Notes under the pieces: model-generated
The model's database searches: none
Told to the model about the DNA's origin: nothing
What the model saw: the letters and a program-made list of their open reading frames with translations, nothing else
Translations under genes and position numbers: made by a program
From: Leptospira sp. WS58.C1
Lineage (GTDB): Bacteria > Spirochaetota > Leptospiria > Leptospirales > Leptospiraceae
Direction: 5' to 3'
Assembly: GCF_040833995.1 (NCBI RefSeq)
Contig: NZ_CP162137.1
Coordinates: forward strand, 1,205,001-1,269,000
DNA: 64,000 nucleotides
Shown here: positions 54,247 through 62,883 of the stretch, in pieces
How the letters are laid out: each line of letters starts with the position of its first letter
How positions within the stretch are numbered: position 1 is the stretch's first letter

Positions 54247-55593
54247 TCAGCGATTTTTAGGGGAGAAGATGGATACTGCTTCTAAATGAGGAGTCTGAGG
54301 GAAGGGGTCGCAAAGTAGGAACTCTTCCATTCGGTAGGATTCTTCCAGGAGTTTTGCATCCCTCAGAAGATTTTCCGGGTTACAGGAAATATAGATAAGT
54401 TGGGAAACGGGGTTGGAATTTAAGAAGGTACACAATTCGGGGGAAAGGCCGCTTCTTGGAGGATCTGCGATCACAACGGAATCCTTCCAAGGTAGATTGG
54501 CAGAGGACATTTTCTCCAATCCCTTTTTGTGAAACAGGTCGAATGCCAGAAATTCAATCTTTTTGTCCGGGAAAACCTCCTGTAGGAACTCCTCACCCGC
54601 GGAAACCGAAGAAGATACGATATCGATCCCTAAGATCCGAGAAAATTTTTCTCCGAATAGAATCGAAAAAAATCCACTCCCGCAGAAAAGGTCGGCAAGA
54701 TTTTCCGCACGGACAATTTTAGATTTAATAAATTCTAAAATTTTTATGAACTCTTTCGGGTTCGGTTGAAAAAAACCGTCAAAAGGAATTTTGAATTTTT
54801 TACCCCAGATCTCTTCGATAAGATAAATATTTCCCCGGATTGCGATCGCTTCTCCCGATGCGGAAATTTCTCCTTTTTTGCGGTTGAAACAAAATACTAT
54901 ATTTTTCGCGCTTAGGACTTCTAACGCCTTTTCCGCAACTTTCCGCATCAGATCTTCGTTTTTGAAATCTTCCGTGAAAGTAAGAATACTCATGGAGTCG
55001 TCATGGAAAACCGATTTGCGAAGAGTAAAATATTTCAGGTAACCTGATTCTTTTTTGCGGTCATATTCCAAATCAGGAAAACATTCTAAAAGTTTTTGAA
55101 AAAGTGGCATTTCCGAATTTGCCCAGTCCGTTTGGATGGAACAGTTCCTTATCGGCACGATCTTTCTAAAATTTCCGGACATTCTTAATCCGACGATTCG
55201 ACCGGGAAAAACTGCAAAATCCATACGATTCCGGTAAGAATAAGAAGAATCCGCAGGAGAAACAGATAGTCGGCTCGGATTAAAATTTTCTAATCCGTTT
55301 AAGATCGGCTCGGTTGTTAATTTGAATTGTTCCGAATAGGGCAGGTGTTGGCCGGAACATCCTCCGCATTCTCCAAAACTTGCACATTGAGGAGCAGAGA
55401 TCCTCGGCTCTAGATGAGTAGGATCCCATTTATAGAATACTTTTCTTTTTCCGAATTTGTATACGTTATATACGTCTCCAGGAAGCGAATAAGGGATTTC
55501 TATTTTTCTTTCCTTTATGAAAAAAAAACCTCGAAGATTGGGAGAAATGCCCTCAACTTTTTTGTTGATATGAATAATTGAGTCCGGTAGCAT
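54247..55593 (-). CDS. Class I SAM-dependent RNA m5U methyltransferase (RlmD/TrmA-like)
   Basis: 448 residues from the ATG at 55593. An N-terminal TRAM-like OB fold is followed by an iron-sulfur-type cluster of cysteines Cys70, Cys76, Cys79 ([10 protein letters not shown]) and likely a fourth in IRNCSIQT. The methyltransferase core has [16 protein letters not shown] for [13 protein letters not shown] and the nucleophile region [11 protein letters not shown]. It should methylate C5 of a uridine in 23S rRNA or tRNA. The target (U1939, U747 or U54) cannot be chosen from sequence. Monocistronic. Confidence 0.88.
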   Translation of the reverse strand: MLPDSIIHINKKVEGISPNLRGFFFIKERKIEIPYSLPGDVYNVYKFGKRKVFYKWDPTHLEPRISAPQCASFGECGGCSGQHLPYSEQFKLTTEPILNGLENFNPSRLSVSPADSSYSYRNRMDFAVFPGRIVGLRMSGNFRKIVPIRNCSIQTDWANSEMPLFQKLLECFPDLEYDRKKESGYLKYFTLRKSVFHDDSMSILTFTEDFKNEDLMRKVAEKALEVLSAKNIVFCFNRKKGEISASGEAIAIRGNIYLIEEIWGKKFKIPFDGFFQPNPKEFIKILEFIKSKIVRAENLADLFCGSGFFSILFGEKFSRILGIDIVSSSVSAGEEFLQEVFPDKKIEFLAFDLFHKKGLEKMSSANLPWKDSVVIADPPRSGLSPELCTFLNSNPVSQLIYISCNPENLLRDAKLLEESYRMEEFLLCDPFPQTPHLEAVSIFSPKNR

Positions 55594-55725
55594 AATTTTC
55601 AAAAAGGTTGAAAGTTCATTTTCACTAGTTTTCCAAATAGGGGCTTGTGTACGTATTATTTTTTATGAAATAATTGTGGAAACTTCTTGTAAATTGGGGT
55701 TATCAGATAATCTCCATTTAATCTT

Positions 55726-56520
55726 ATGAAAAAAATCGTTTTAGTAGTATATTGCTTATTTTTGGGTTTTTGCTCCGGTGGAAGATACGAAATTTATTCA
55801 AAAACCGGAACTTCTCCCGATCTAAATGGAGCAAAAATTGACCTATATAAACCCTTATTCTTAAAGGATATTGCAGGTTTTAAAACGTCAGAAAGTGCAT
55901 ATTATAAAAATGCTTACCTTGGATTTATTTCCTTTTCCGGTGGTTTGATAAGAGTTAAAACTGCTCTGGGAGATCAAGTTAGCACAAAGACAATTTCCTT
56001 CGAGAGCGAAGCTATGTTTCGCGAGCTTGCGGAAGACGCGATACAGAAATATTTCCGAGAAAAACTTCTTTCAAAAAATATAAATTACAAGGAATCACAA
56101 CATAGCCTTCCTGAAAAAAATTGGAAGATTACATCTAAGCCTGTGTATATTTTAGACAAGTATTCAGGCACTGAAAATATCAATCTACCCCAAATGGAAT
56201 ATATCTATAATCTCTCCATTTCAGACACTGAATTGGAAAAAATTTCTGCAGATTATTTACTTATCCCTGTCGTAGAACGTTTTTATGTGCATAATGCAGG
56301 CTGGTTTATGGGACAAGACTGGGGATGCCAGGCTGGAGTACGATTCGCTTTAAAATATTTAATTTTTTCTAAAAAAGCAAAGAATATTATATACTCCTTT
56401 GGGCTGGAGCAGAGAAGAATCGAATCAAAGCGTTCGATTTATAATGTGAGTGAAGTAAATATTTATTCAAATGAAATTATAGAGAATACGTTAGATTCGT
56501 TATTGCAAAATTTTCCATAA
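55726..56520 (+). CDS. Lipoprotein of unknown function
   Basis: 264 residues with lipobox LFLGFC (Cys16). The mature part is mixed alpha/beta with SADYLLIPVVERFYVHNAGW and a tryptophan/cysteine-rich GQDWGCQAGVRFALKY. It is more AT-rich in codon use than the preceding genes. It leads a group of three envelope proteins on the same strand, with 69 bases to the next. No family recognised. Confidence 0.65.
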   Translation: MKKIVLVVYCLFLGFCSGGRYEIYSKTGTSPDLNGAKIDLYKPLFLKDIAGFKTSESAYYKNAYLGFISFSGGLIRVKTALGDQVSTKTISFESEAMFRELAEDAIQKYFREKLLSKNINYKESQHSLPEKNWKITSKPVYILDKYSGTENINLPQMEYIYNLSISDTELEKISADYLLIPVVERFYVHNAGWFMGQDWGCQAGVRFALKYLIFSKKAKNIIYSFGLEQRRIESKRSIYNVSEVNIYSNEIIENTLDSLLQNFP

Positions 56521-56589
56521 TTTTTTTTTTTACTTGCTGGTTGTTCTCTTTCCAACCGAAATGGTTCCCATTATTTTGAGAGGAGTATT

Positions 56590-56991
56590 ATGAAAAAAAA
56601 TATAGCAATTGGATGTTTGCTGACAGCTGCGTTTCTTGCAAATTGTACTTATCAAGTAAAAAGTACACCGCAAATTTATACTGACGACGTAACTTTAGCT
56701 CCGGCAGACTATACCGTTCTTGGTGAGACAAGTGGAAAATCCTGCGGTGGAAACATTTTCGGGATTTTTAGACATGGTAATACAAGCAAATACGGCTCAG
56801 GTCTATTGACTTTAGATTTCGTTACCGAAAACGCTTATTATGATGCATTGTCAAAATTAGAAAATGCAACTTACATCTTAAATCCTAAGATCGAAGAAAC
56901 TGGCACCAATTATCTGATCTATTCAGATCGTTGTGTAACTATTAAAGCTCGCGGAATCCAACTGAAAAACGGACCAGTCGGAAGCAAGTAA
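56590..56991 (+). CDS. TRL-like family lipoprotein
   Basis: 133 residues with lipobox AFLANC (Cys19) and GAGAGGAG before the ATG. The motif ADYTVLGETSGKSCGGNIFGIF, then a helix YYDALSKLENATYILNPKIEE and a closing strand SDRCVTIKARGI fit the TRL-like pattern (G-x-x-C-x-x-x-x-F, A-x-x-K-A, then a Cys strand). The function of this group is unknown. Very similar layout to the next gene 21 bases downstream, so probably a tandem duplicate. Confidence 0.75.
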   Translation: MKKNIAIGCLLTAAFLANCTYQVKSTPQIYTDDVTLAPADYTVLGETSGKSCGGNIFGIFRHGNTSKYGSGLLTLDFVTENAYYDALSKLENATYILNPKIEETGTNYLIYSDRCVTIKARGIQLKNGPVGSK

Positions 56992-57012
56992 GTTTCAATA
57001 ACGGATAATTCT

Positions 57013-57510
57013 ATGAAAAAATTAACTGTTTTTGTTACTTTAATTGTTTTTGCATTTCTTTCCACAGCATGTTCTTACGCTACCAAAACTATGGTTGGCT
57101 CCCAAACTTATCATTTAAGATTAGCCAAAGCTGATTATAAATTGGGACCGGAGACTTCGGGGAAAGCTTGCTCAGGAGACTTAAGCGTCTTTGATAAGAA
57201 TAAGGCATACGGGATGAAGCCTGGATCTATTTCATCTTTCTCGGCTTGGAATGTTTTTGAAATATACCTTTCAGTTATTACATTTGGTATATATTACATT
57301 TTGGTAGTGGATGGAAGAACTCCTGGCGAAGGCGCATACAGTAGGACGTATTCTGCAGCAATGTATGATGCATTGAAAAAGACAGAAGGTGACGTTCTTC
57401 TAGATGTAAAATATAACTATGTAAAAGAAGGATGGTTCTCTGAGTGTTACACAGTGACCGGACGTTCTGCTACTGTAATCGGACCTGCTCCTGGACCTTA
57501 TATATACTAA
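57013..57510 (+). CDS. TRL-like family lipoprotein, second copy
   Basis: 165 residues with lipobox AFLSTAC. It shares the pattern of the upstream gene (ADYKLGPETSGKACSGDLSVF, MYDALKKTEGDVLLDVKYNY, ECYTVTGRSATVIG) but has an inserted hydrophobic segment of about 20 residues in the middle (VFEIYLSVITFGIYYILVV), which could anchor or bury it in the membrane. A terminator follows. Confidence 0.75.
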   Translation: MKKLTVFVTLIVFAFLSTACSYATKTMVGSQTYHLRLAKADYKLGPETSGKACSGDLSVFDKNKAYGMKPGSISSFSAWNVFEIYLSVITFGIYYILVVDGRTPGEGAYSRTYSAAMYDALKKTEGDVLLDVKYNYVKEGWFSECYTVTGRSATVIGPAPGPYIY

Positions 57511-57532
57511 GATTTAAGGTTTAGTAGTAAAT

Positions 57533-57563
57533 AAAAGGCCGCTCTTTTTGGGGCGGCTTTTTT
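57533..57563 (+). terminator. Intrinsic terminator after the TRL-like pair
   Basis: AAAAGGCCGC and GCGGCTTTTTT pair with one bulged G around a T/G-rich loop, ending in a T-run. Confidence 0.7.
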
Positions 57564-57669
57564 ATGTGTGCATATTGCTTTTTCTTTTTCCTAATGTACC
57601 TTCACCTCTTAGGTTGGGAAGAAGGTTTTCAATCTCTAAAACTCCGAAAGGTTCCTGATCAAACATGGA

Positions 57670-58113
57670 TTAAGGACGAATGTCTATATTCTCCAGGCCT
57701 TGGTTGGTAAATATCTCTTCGTATTTGCTGATATAAGGAGCTTCTTTTTCGATCCTTTCTTCGATTGCCATAGAAGCGACTCCTGTTTCTCCATACTCTT
57801 GAAGAAAATCCCTTCTGGCCATTCTGTGAATAAGCTCGTCCCAGAATAATTCGTTATCGTAATCGGAGATGATATCGAATATATCCGTTTGGTCTTCGAA
57901 TTTGCGAGTAGGGAAATACACATCGTCAGCGGCATCGTAGTCCACGAATTCCTGCTTCCCAAAATCTTTTGCAAAGGAAAGTATGTATTGCTCGAGTTCG
58001 GCGTAGGAATTTAACTCCTCGTCCCCTTCGTTAAAAGCATTGATCATCCAACTGGAGATCGCGATGGATTTTAGTAAGGTTTCGTACTGCTCGGGTGTGA
58101 ACTCAATTTTCAT
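57670..58113 (-). CDS. Conserved hypothetical acidic protein
   Basis: 147 residues from the ATG at 58113 (MKIEFTPEQYETLLKSIAI). Very acidic and helical, with FVDYDAADDVYFPTRKFED and NELFWDELIHRMARRDFL, and no signal peptide or membrane segment. The frame extends eight residues upstream but MKIEFTPEQYE is the natural start. Its start codon overlaps that of a divergent lipoprotein gene. Function unknown. Confidence 0.75.
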   Translation of the reverse strand: MKIEFTPEQYETLLKSIAISSWMINAFNEGDEELNSYAELEQYILSFAKDFGKQEFVDYDAADDVYFPTRKFEDQTDIFDIISDYDNELFWDELIHRMARRDFLQEYGETGVASMAIEERIEKEAPYISKYEEIFTNQGLENIDIRP

Positions 58114-58651
58114 GAAAAATCCTCGAATTAGGGTCAATTTTAACCGTAGAGCCCAAGGAGCTACCAGATTTTTTCAGAGGGTTGCCAACTTTAGGCCCTT
58201 CTTAATTTGTATTTGCCTGGTCTTAGGATTCGGGTCTTGCACAAGCTCTCAGAGATTCGATCAACTGAAAAAAGCGAAAGAGGATCAAGCCTTGGTATAT
58301 GTGCTTAGGCCGCAGAGAGAAGCTCAGTCCTTATTCACCTTTCGTATCGAATTGTATCGATATTCCGGATCTTTTAAAGAAGGGAATAGAGTATTATTCC
58401 AAAAATTCGGATTGGATTCCGGCGAATATAAGGTCTTGGAGCTTGCTCCCGGATTTTATACGTTAAAATGTAGGGACTTCGAAAAAGTATTTTTCGCAAA
58501 GGAAGGTAAAGTAATCTTCTTATCTATAGAACTTTATAATACAGGTAACTTCTCTTTACCGGAATTATTTATCCAAGAACCTAAACCGGAAGAGGCACTT
58601 AGATCTTTATTGGAAGGTAAAAGAATGTACTGGTTCCCTTCCGAAAACTAA
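58112..58651 (+). CDS. Lipoprotein, DUF2846-like
   Basis: 179 residues from the ATG at 58112. A long basic n-region precedes the hydrophobic core and lipobox LGFGSC (Cys38). The mature part begins QLKKAKEDQALVYVLRPQREA and continues with short beta strands (VLELAPGFYTLKCRD, VFFAKEGKVIFLSIEL), the layout of DUF2846-type lipoproteins. The ATG shares two bases with the divergent start on the other strand. A later non-ATG start is possible because the n-region is unusually long. Its stop overlaps the convergent hydrolase stop. Confidence 0.65.
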   Translation: MKNPRIRVNFNRRAQGATRFFQRVANFRPFLICICLVLGFGSCTSSQRFDQLKKAKEDQALVYVLRPQREAQSLFTFRIELYRYSGSFKEGNRVLFQKFGLDSGEYKVLELAPGFYTLKCRDFEKVFFAKEGKVIFLSIELYNTGNFSLPELFIQEPKPEEALRSLLEGKRMYWFPSEN

Positions 58652-59523
58652 GGAGTCCAATGAGAGACCAGTTCTTCCAGGAATTTTAGGAAATTTTTTG
58701 CTCCGTCGGATCTGCCCATTCCCATCCAATCTAAGTGTCCACCTCCTTTGATCTCCCAGAAAATTTTTGGATCCTTCGCTTTTTGGAAAAGTTCCATCCC
58801 GTTCGGATAGGAAACGATCTGGTCCTCTGTTCCATGCACGACCAATAGTTTTACCGGAGAAATTTGATCCGCTACTTCTCCCGGACTTAAGTGATCCGAG
58901 AAGAAGAACCCGACCAATTGCCCTATCGGAAAGAAAAACACCCTCTCTGCCACCGTTTTAGCCACATGAGAATAATACGCGAAAGTCCCGTCGCCGACTA
59001 CGAGTAATAATCCCTCTTTGTTTTGTATTTCTCCGACGGCTCGTATTGCAAGCGCTCCACCCATACTTTGTCCGTAAACAATCCAAGGAATGCCCAGTTC
59101 TTTTGCCCTGTTTTGTTGGAATTTCAGAATTTCTTTAGAATCTTCTAATATAGATTCCTTTTCCGCTTCTCCTTCCGAATCTCCGTAACCTCTATAGTCC
59201 CAGATCACTAATTCGTAACCTTTTTCCACAAGCCATACAAGACTGATATAGTGGCTGGACATATTGTCTCCATTGCCATGGAACTGGAGAATGCTCGCTT
59301 TCGCTTTTACCCTAGAAGGTTTGAAAATCCAAACTTTGATATTTGTGCCGTCTTTCATCTGAAGAGAAATTTTTTCGGGCCGAAATCCCATTTTTTCTGG
59401 AGAGATATACATTTCCCTGGTAGGGTAGAATAACATAGAAGAACAACTGCCCGATAAAAATAGAATAAGAATGGAATAGTAGAAATATTTAAAATTGATA
59501 CACATAGGAGAAGCTAGCTTCAT
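58648..59523 (-). CDS. Alpha/beta-hydrolase lipoprotein
   Basis: 291 residues with AAAGGA six bases before the ATG. Signal peptide with lipobox FLSGSC (Cys27). The hydrolase fold has the nucleophile Ser153 in YGQSMGGALA, acid Asp234 in GTEDQIV and His263 in GGGHLDW; the oxyanion segment is FHGNGDN. It resembles BEM46/ABHD13-type esterases anchored in a membrane. It overlaps the 3' end of the DUF4105 gene by 35 bases, so both belong to one unit. Confidence 0.88.
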   Translation of the reverse strand: MKLASPMCINFKYFYYSILILFLSGSCSSMLFYPTREMYISPEKMGFRPEKISLQMKDGTNIKVWIFKPSRVKAKASILQFHGNGDNMSSHYISLVWLVEKGYELVIWDYRGYGDSEGEAEKESILEDSKEILKFQQNRAKELGIPWIVYGQSMGGALAIRAVGEIQNKEGLLLVVGDGTFAYYSHVAKTVAERVFFFPIGQLVGFFFSDHLSPGEVADQISPVKLLVVHGTEDQIVSYPNGMELFQKAKDPKIFWEIKGGGHLDWMGMGRSDGAKNFLKFLEELVSHWTP

Positions 59524-61525
59524 TATAATTCCTTTGGGCTTTTGCCTCTAACCTCAATTCATGATTGGCATGGATCGCATAACGAAACCCTAATTGTGCC
59601 TTATAATCGTCCGGGATCCCGTAAACGGAAAAAGTATAATAATGCAAAGACAAGACCGCCTTAAAAATATCAAAATTGGCGATCCAATAAGTCGCGATCT
59701 GAGGAGCCACAATTGCATTCGTATCGTACTTACCATTATACCTTACTTTTGCACCTGCTTGTGCGGAGAATAAAAACCGTTTTGGCCCCTCCGAAAATTC
59801 GTCCTGGAAACTATAACCGAAAGTAGTCTCTAAATTTGCGTTTGTGACTCTTTCATATTTTTCGGATCGGGAGATCTCGTCCAACCGATAGAGCGTATAC
59901 GACAGATCTTCCGGTCGGAGGAGTGCCTGCCATTCCAGAAGTTTTCTATCTTCTTTGTTCCTGTTTTTTTCATAAACGGAAGAGTCCGCACCCGAATCCA
60001 CAAAATAAGAAACGGAACGACCTAATGAATTATAAGGAGTTAAGGATAACATGCGGATGATATGAAATTCTTCCAGATGTAGTTTTTTTGAATCCTGATA
60101 ATACCTTGCCTTGAGAGAAAAATAATCCACGGAAGAATTCGGGATATAACCTTGGTCCGTATTCAATAGATCGTGGACTGCCGCTCTATAACCGAAACCT
60201 AAAAAATTTCCCAGATTGGAAGTCCCAACTTCATTATACAATGCCGAACTTCCGTGACCTATATGGGGGCTCTGGGTAATGGGAGAATATCCGGAATCAT
60301 CGTAGTCGGTCGGGAGTTTGCTCCTGAACAAAAGTAATTGTTTGTAAGTTTGGTCCCATTCTTTCGGAGAATTTCCTTCCGCTTTTTTATAACGGAAAGA
60401 ATCCAGGATCGTATCCGAAAGAAAAGAAGTCCTAATCTTAGGATCGGGTTCCTTATTCGTCAAAAGGGAAATATTGGCATTCTTCATTACATTTTCATAA
60501 AGATCCCTTTCTTCTTCGTTCATTTTCCTGAGTTTTTGGATAATTTTACTATGTAGAGAAGGCCGATATTTGATCTCTTTAACAAGACCGGCCTGCTCTA
60601 GGTATTTTTTAACGGTATCTCCCGGGATCACAAAAGGTGCTTTGTCCCGAAGGTAAAGACTTGGTCTCGCTACTTCTATCAAAGAAAATAGATGATAGGA
60701 ACAGTTCTCATCCAGAAAATAATAATCGAATGTGGCCGCTCCCAGTTCCCAGAGATGCCTTGTCATTCTTTTGACTTCTTCCTCTTTTAGGTCCAGTTCG
60801 TATTCCCAAAGATCCCTGCTTTCGATATCATTATATTCCGCAATTTTAACATAGTAAGGAAATAAGGAGAATGTTCCGGGATATCCGCCGAACAAACCCA
60901 AAATAGAATACACGATCGCATTTGTAGACTCAGGGTCCGCGTTTGCGGCATAGTTCACGGAATATTCTAAAATTTCTTTCCGATTCGGATCTCCTGAATC
61001 CAATTTTAAAAGGGTATGACCGAAGATGGAAGCGGGGGCATTCATATAATAGGAAGCGAATATGATCTTTGCTCCTTTCGGGTTCAAGGTAGCGAACCAT
61101 TTTTCGAATCTGGAACAATCTACTTCTGTAAAGTCCTGATCCGGAATGGAAAGTTTCTCTTGGATCCATCTTTTTCTTTCCGGAAATTTACACGATGGAT
61201 GCATCCAATTTTCGTCTCCAGACGGAGGTGAGGCTGGCGTCATAAACGCTTCAATGGCGGAGAGTAGCTCACTTTTCGGATTGTTTCTTCCCTCCTTGGA
61301 AAGAAAAAAAGAAGAAGAATCCGCTTCGCTTACCCAGTTGCCGAAAGTTGTCTTAGAATAATGTAATAGAAGGATCCAATATCTTTCTTCCCAAAGTTTT
61401 TTGACCTCTGCTAATTTTTGGTATTCTAGGATCTTTTTCGTGTCCGTCGCATAAGCAGAGCTGAAAGTTCCGAAGAGGGAGAATAAAAAGAATATTATAA
61501 AAAAAGAACGGAGCCTAGTTAGCAC
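59489..61525 (-). CDS. DUF4105 (Lnb N-terminal-like) domain protein
   Basis: 678 residues with a signal peptide (FSSAYA-T) and a GTG start at 61525. The core (residues about 140-320) has FASYYMNAPASIFGHTLLKLD, EYSVNYAAN, FGGYPGTFSLFPYYVKIAEYND and FLDENCSYHLFSLIEVARP, a Cys/His papain-like arrangement of the DUF4105/Lnb N-terminal family. The final 300 residues look like a beta-barrel or beta-rich outer-membrane domain ending SFSYVYQF. It may be an acyltransferase or hydrolase in the outer membrane. Confidence 0.85.
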   Translation of the reverse strand: MLTRLRSFFIIFFLFSLFGTFSSAYATDTKKILEYQKLAEVKKLWEERYWILLLHYSKTTFGNWVSEADSSSFFLSKEGRNNPKSELLSAIEAFMTPASPPSGDENWMHPSCKFPERKRWIQEKLSIPDQDFTEVDCSRFEKWFATLNPKGAKIIFASYYMNAPASIFGHTLLKLDSGDPNRKEILEYSVNYAANADPESTNAIVYSILGLFGGYPGTFSLFPYYVKIAEYNDIESRDLWEYELDLKEEEVKRMTRHLWELGAATFDYYFLDENCSYHLFSLIEVARPSLYLRDKAPFVIPGDTVKKYLEQAGLVKEIKYRPSLHSKIIQKLRKMNEEERDLYENVMKNANISLLTNKEPDPKIRTSFLSDTILDSFRYKKAEGNSPKEWDQTYKQLLLFRSKLPTDYDDSGYSPITQSPHIGHGSSALYNEVGTSNLGNFLGFGYRAAVHDLLNTDQGYIPNSSVDYFSLKARYYQDSKKLHLEEFHIIRMLSLTPYNSLGRSVSYFVDSGADSSVYEKNRNKEDRKLLEWQALLRPEDLSYTLYRLDEISRSEKYERVTNANLETTFGYSFQDEFSEGPKRFLFSAQAGAKVRYNGKYDTNAIVAPQIATYWIANFDIFKAVLSLHYYTFSVYGIPDDYKAQLGFRYAIHANHELRLEAKAQRNYNEASFSYVYQF

Positions 61526-61548
61526 TTAGAGTTTTAGATTTTCAGAAT

Positions 61549-61577
61549 ATTCCCTTCTCCTTTGGGGAGAAGGGAAT
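61549..61577. terminator. Strong hairpin after the DUF3015 genes
   Basis: Perfect 12-bp stem ATTCCCTTCTCC / GGAGAAGGGAAT with a five-base loop, 29 bases downstream of the DUF3015 stop at 61606 and just upstream of the DUF4105 start. There is no T-run, so it may slow or stabilise rather than terminate. Confidence 0.6.
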
Positions 61578-61605
61578 TGAACCTTAGAATATAAGGTGTG
61601 TATGA

Positions 61606-62085
61606 TCAGATTTTGCAACTACCGACTAAAGCGGAGTTGTTTGCTACTTCGAATCTCATTTTTTCCAAAAAGGAATCCGGAGTATTTTGGTCGAAAAGTG
61701 CGGAGAATTTCTCTTTTCCTACTTTTCCGAATGTTCCCGTATCGGAGCAACCCATCAAAGAAGCGAAGGCTTCCATTTTTTCACCGGAACCTTTCGCAAA
61801 TTCCTGCTCCAAAGATTGGAAGTTCATGTGAACGAAGATTTGTTGTTCGACTTGTTTTTGAGTGAAACCGCTCGTTTCGCAATTCAAAGTTCCAGTAGAA
61901 ATCCCGAAACTTTGGTTTAAAACGGTTCCATTTACGGTTGCCGCGATTACTTGGTGAACTTTTTTATTTTCCGTAATAACAACGGATCCCAAGCCGCATC
62001 CTGCAGCACCGTGTTTAGCGGAAGCCACATAAAATGGGGAAGCTACTAGAGCGAGAAATAGAGATACTGATAATATTCTTTTCAT
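61606..62085 (-). CDS. DUF3015 family secreted protein
   Basis: 159 residues with a signal peptide (SLFLALVASPFYVASA). The mature protein starts KHGAAGCGLGSVVI and has FGISTGTLNCETSGF and a terminal SCKI, leaving an even set of cysteines. These are the DUF3015 hallmarks; role unknown. AAGGAGAT precedes the ATG. It is a tandem duplicate of the next upstream gene, 11 bases away. Confidence 0.85.
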   Translation of the reverse strand: MKRILSVSLFLALVASPFYVASAKHGAAGCGLGSVVITENKKVHQVIAATVNGTVLNQSFGISTGTLNCETSGFTQKQVEQQIFVHMNFQSLEQEFAKGSGEKMEAFASLMGCSDTGTFGKVGKEKFSALFDQNTPDSFLEKMRFEVANNSALVGSCKI

Positions 62086-62096
62086 GAGTTATCTCC

Positions 62097-62591
62097 TTAA
62101 ATTTTGCAGCTTTTAGAGAGTGCTGCGTCTTTTCTGATCCCGTCTTTTACTGCGCTGAGTAAAGAGGAAGGTGTGGTTTCCTGAGTATACAATACATCGA
62201 AATTGGATTTTGTGTATTCTCCCAATTGTGCGGTTCCGTTTGTGGAACAACCTAGAAGTCCCGAAAGAGCTTCTAATTTTTCCCCTTTTCCTTGTGCCAT
62301 TTCAGCTTCCAAAGAATTAAAATTGAGGGAAACGAATACTTCTTGAACTTTTTCCTTTTGAACCAGTCCGTCTGTTGCACAACCCAAAGTTCCGGTTGAA
62401 ATTCCGAAAGATTGGTTGATCGAAGTACCGTTTGTAGTTGCTGCTAAAATTTGGAGACCACCTTTGTTTTCTTTAAAAACCAGAGACCCAAGGCCGCAAC
62501 CTGCTACACCGTAGTCTGCGGCGGAGACCGAAATTCCCGAGGACAAGCAGAGTAAACCGACTAATCCTATCGATAGAAGTTCTTTTTTCAT
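62097..62591 (-). CDS. DUF3015 family secreted protein, second copy
   Basis: 164 residues with signal peptide (VGLLCLSSGISVSAA) and the same pattern as the neighbour: DYGVAGCGLGSLVFKENKGG, FGISTGTLGCATDGL, LLGCSTNG, SKSCKI. GGAGAGG is the ribosome site. First gene of the pair; both are probably periplasmic or secreted. Confidence 0.85.
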   Translation of the reverse strand: MKKELLSIGLVGLLCLSSGISVSAADYGVAGCGLGSLVFKENKGGLQILAATTNGTSINQSFGISTGTLGCATDGLVQKEKVQEVFVSLNFNSLEAEMAQGKGEKLEALSGLLGCSTNGTAQLGEYTKSNFDVLYTQETTPSSLLSAVKDGIRKDAALSKSCKI

Positions 62592-62883
62592 AAGCGAACC
62601 TCTCCTTCCTTTTTAGTTGGAAAATAATTGAATTGCCCAAAAGGGATATGTCAACTAGAATAAGTTTATATACGTTGTTCTGAAAAGTTTTTTCTTGGAT
62701 TTTTATTGAGATTAGGAGTAGTGTCATAAAATATTTTTTATGCCGATGCGAAAATTCAGAGAGATGATTGTATTTTTTAATACGTAAATTTTTTTAAAAA
62801 GTTTTTCATTGGATCAATGAAAGTTCATTAAGTTTTCTGCATGTTCCTTTGGACTTCTTTTAGGAACGGGATATGACACAAAC
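62592..62883. other. AT-rich intergenic region with terminator hairpin
   Basis: 292 very AT-rich bases between the TPR gene stop and the DUF3015 start. TTTCATTG-GAT-CAATGAAA (62804-62822) can terminate the TPR transcript on the minus strand, where it is followed by AAACTTTTT. The remaining DNA should hold the DUF3015 promoter. No gene seen. Confidence 0.5.
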
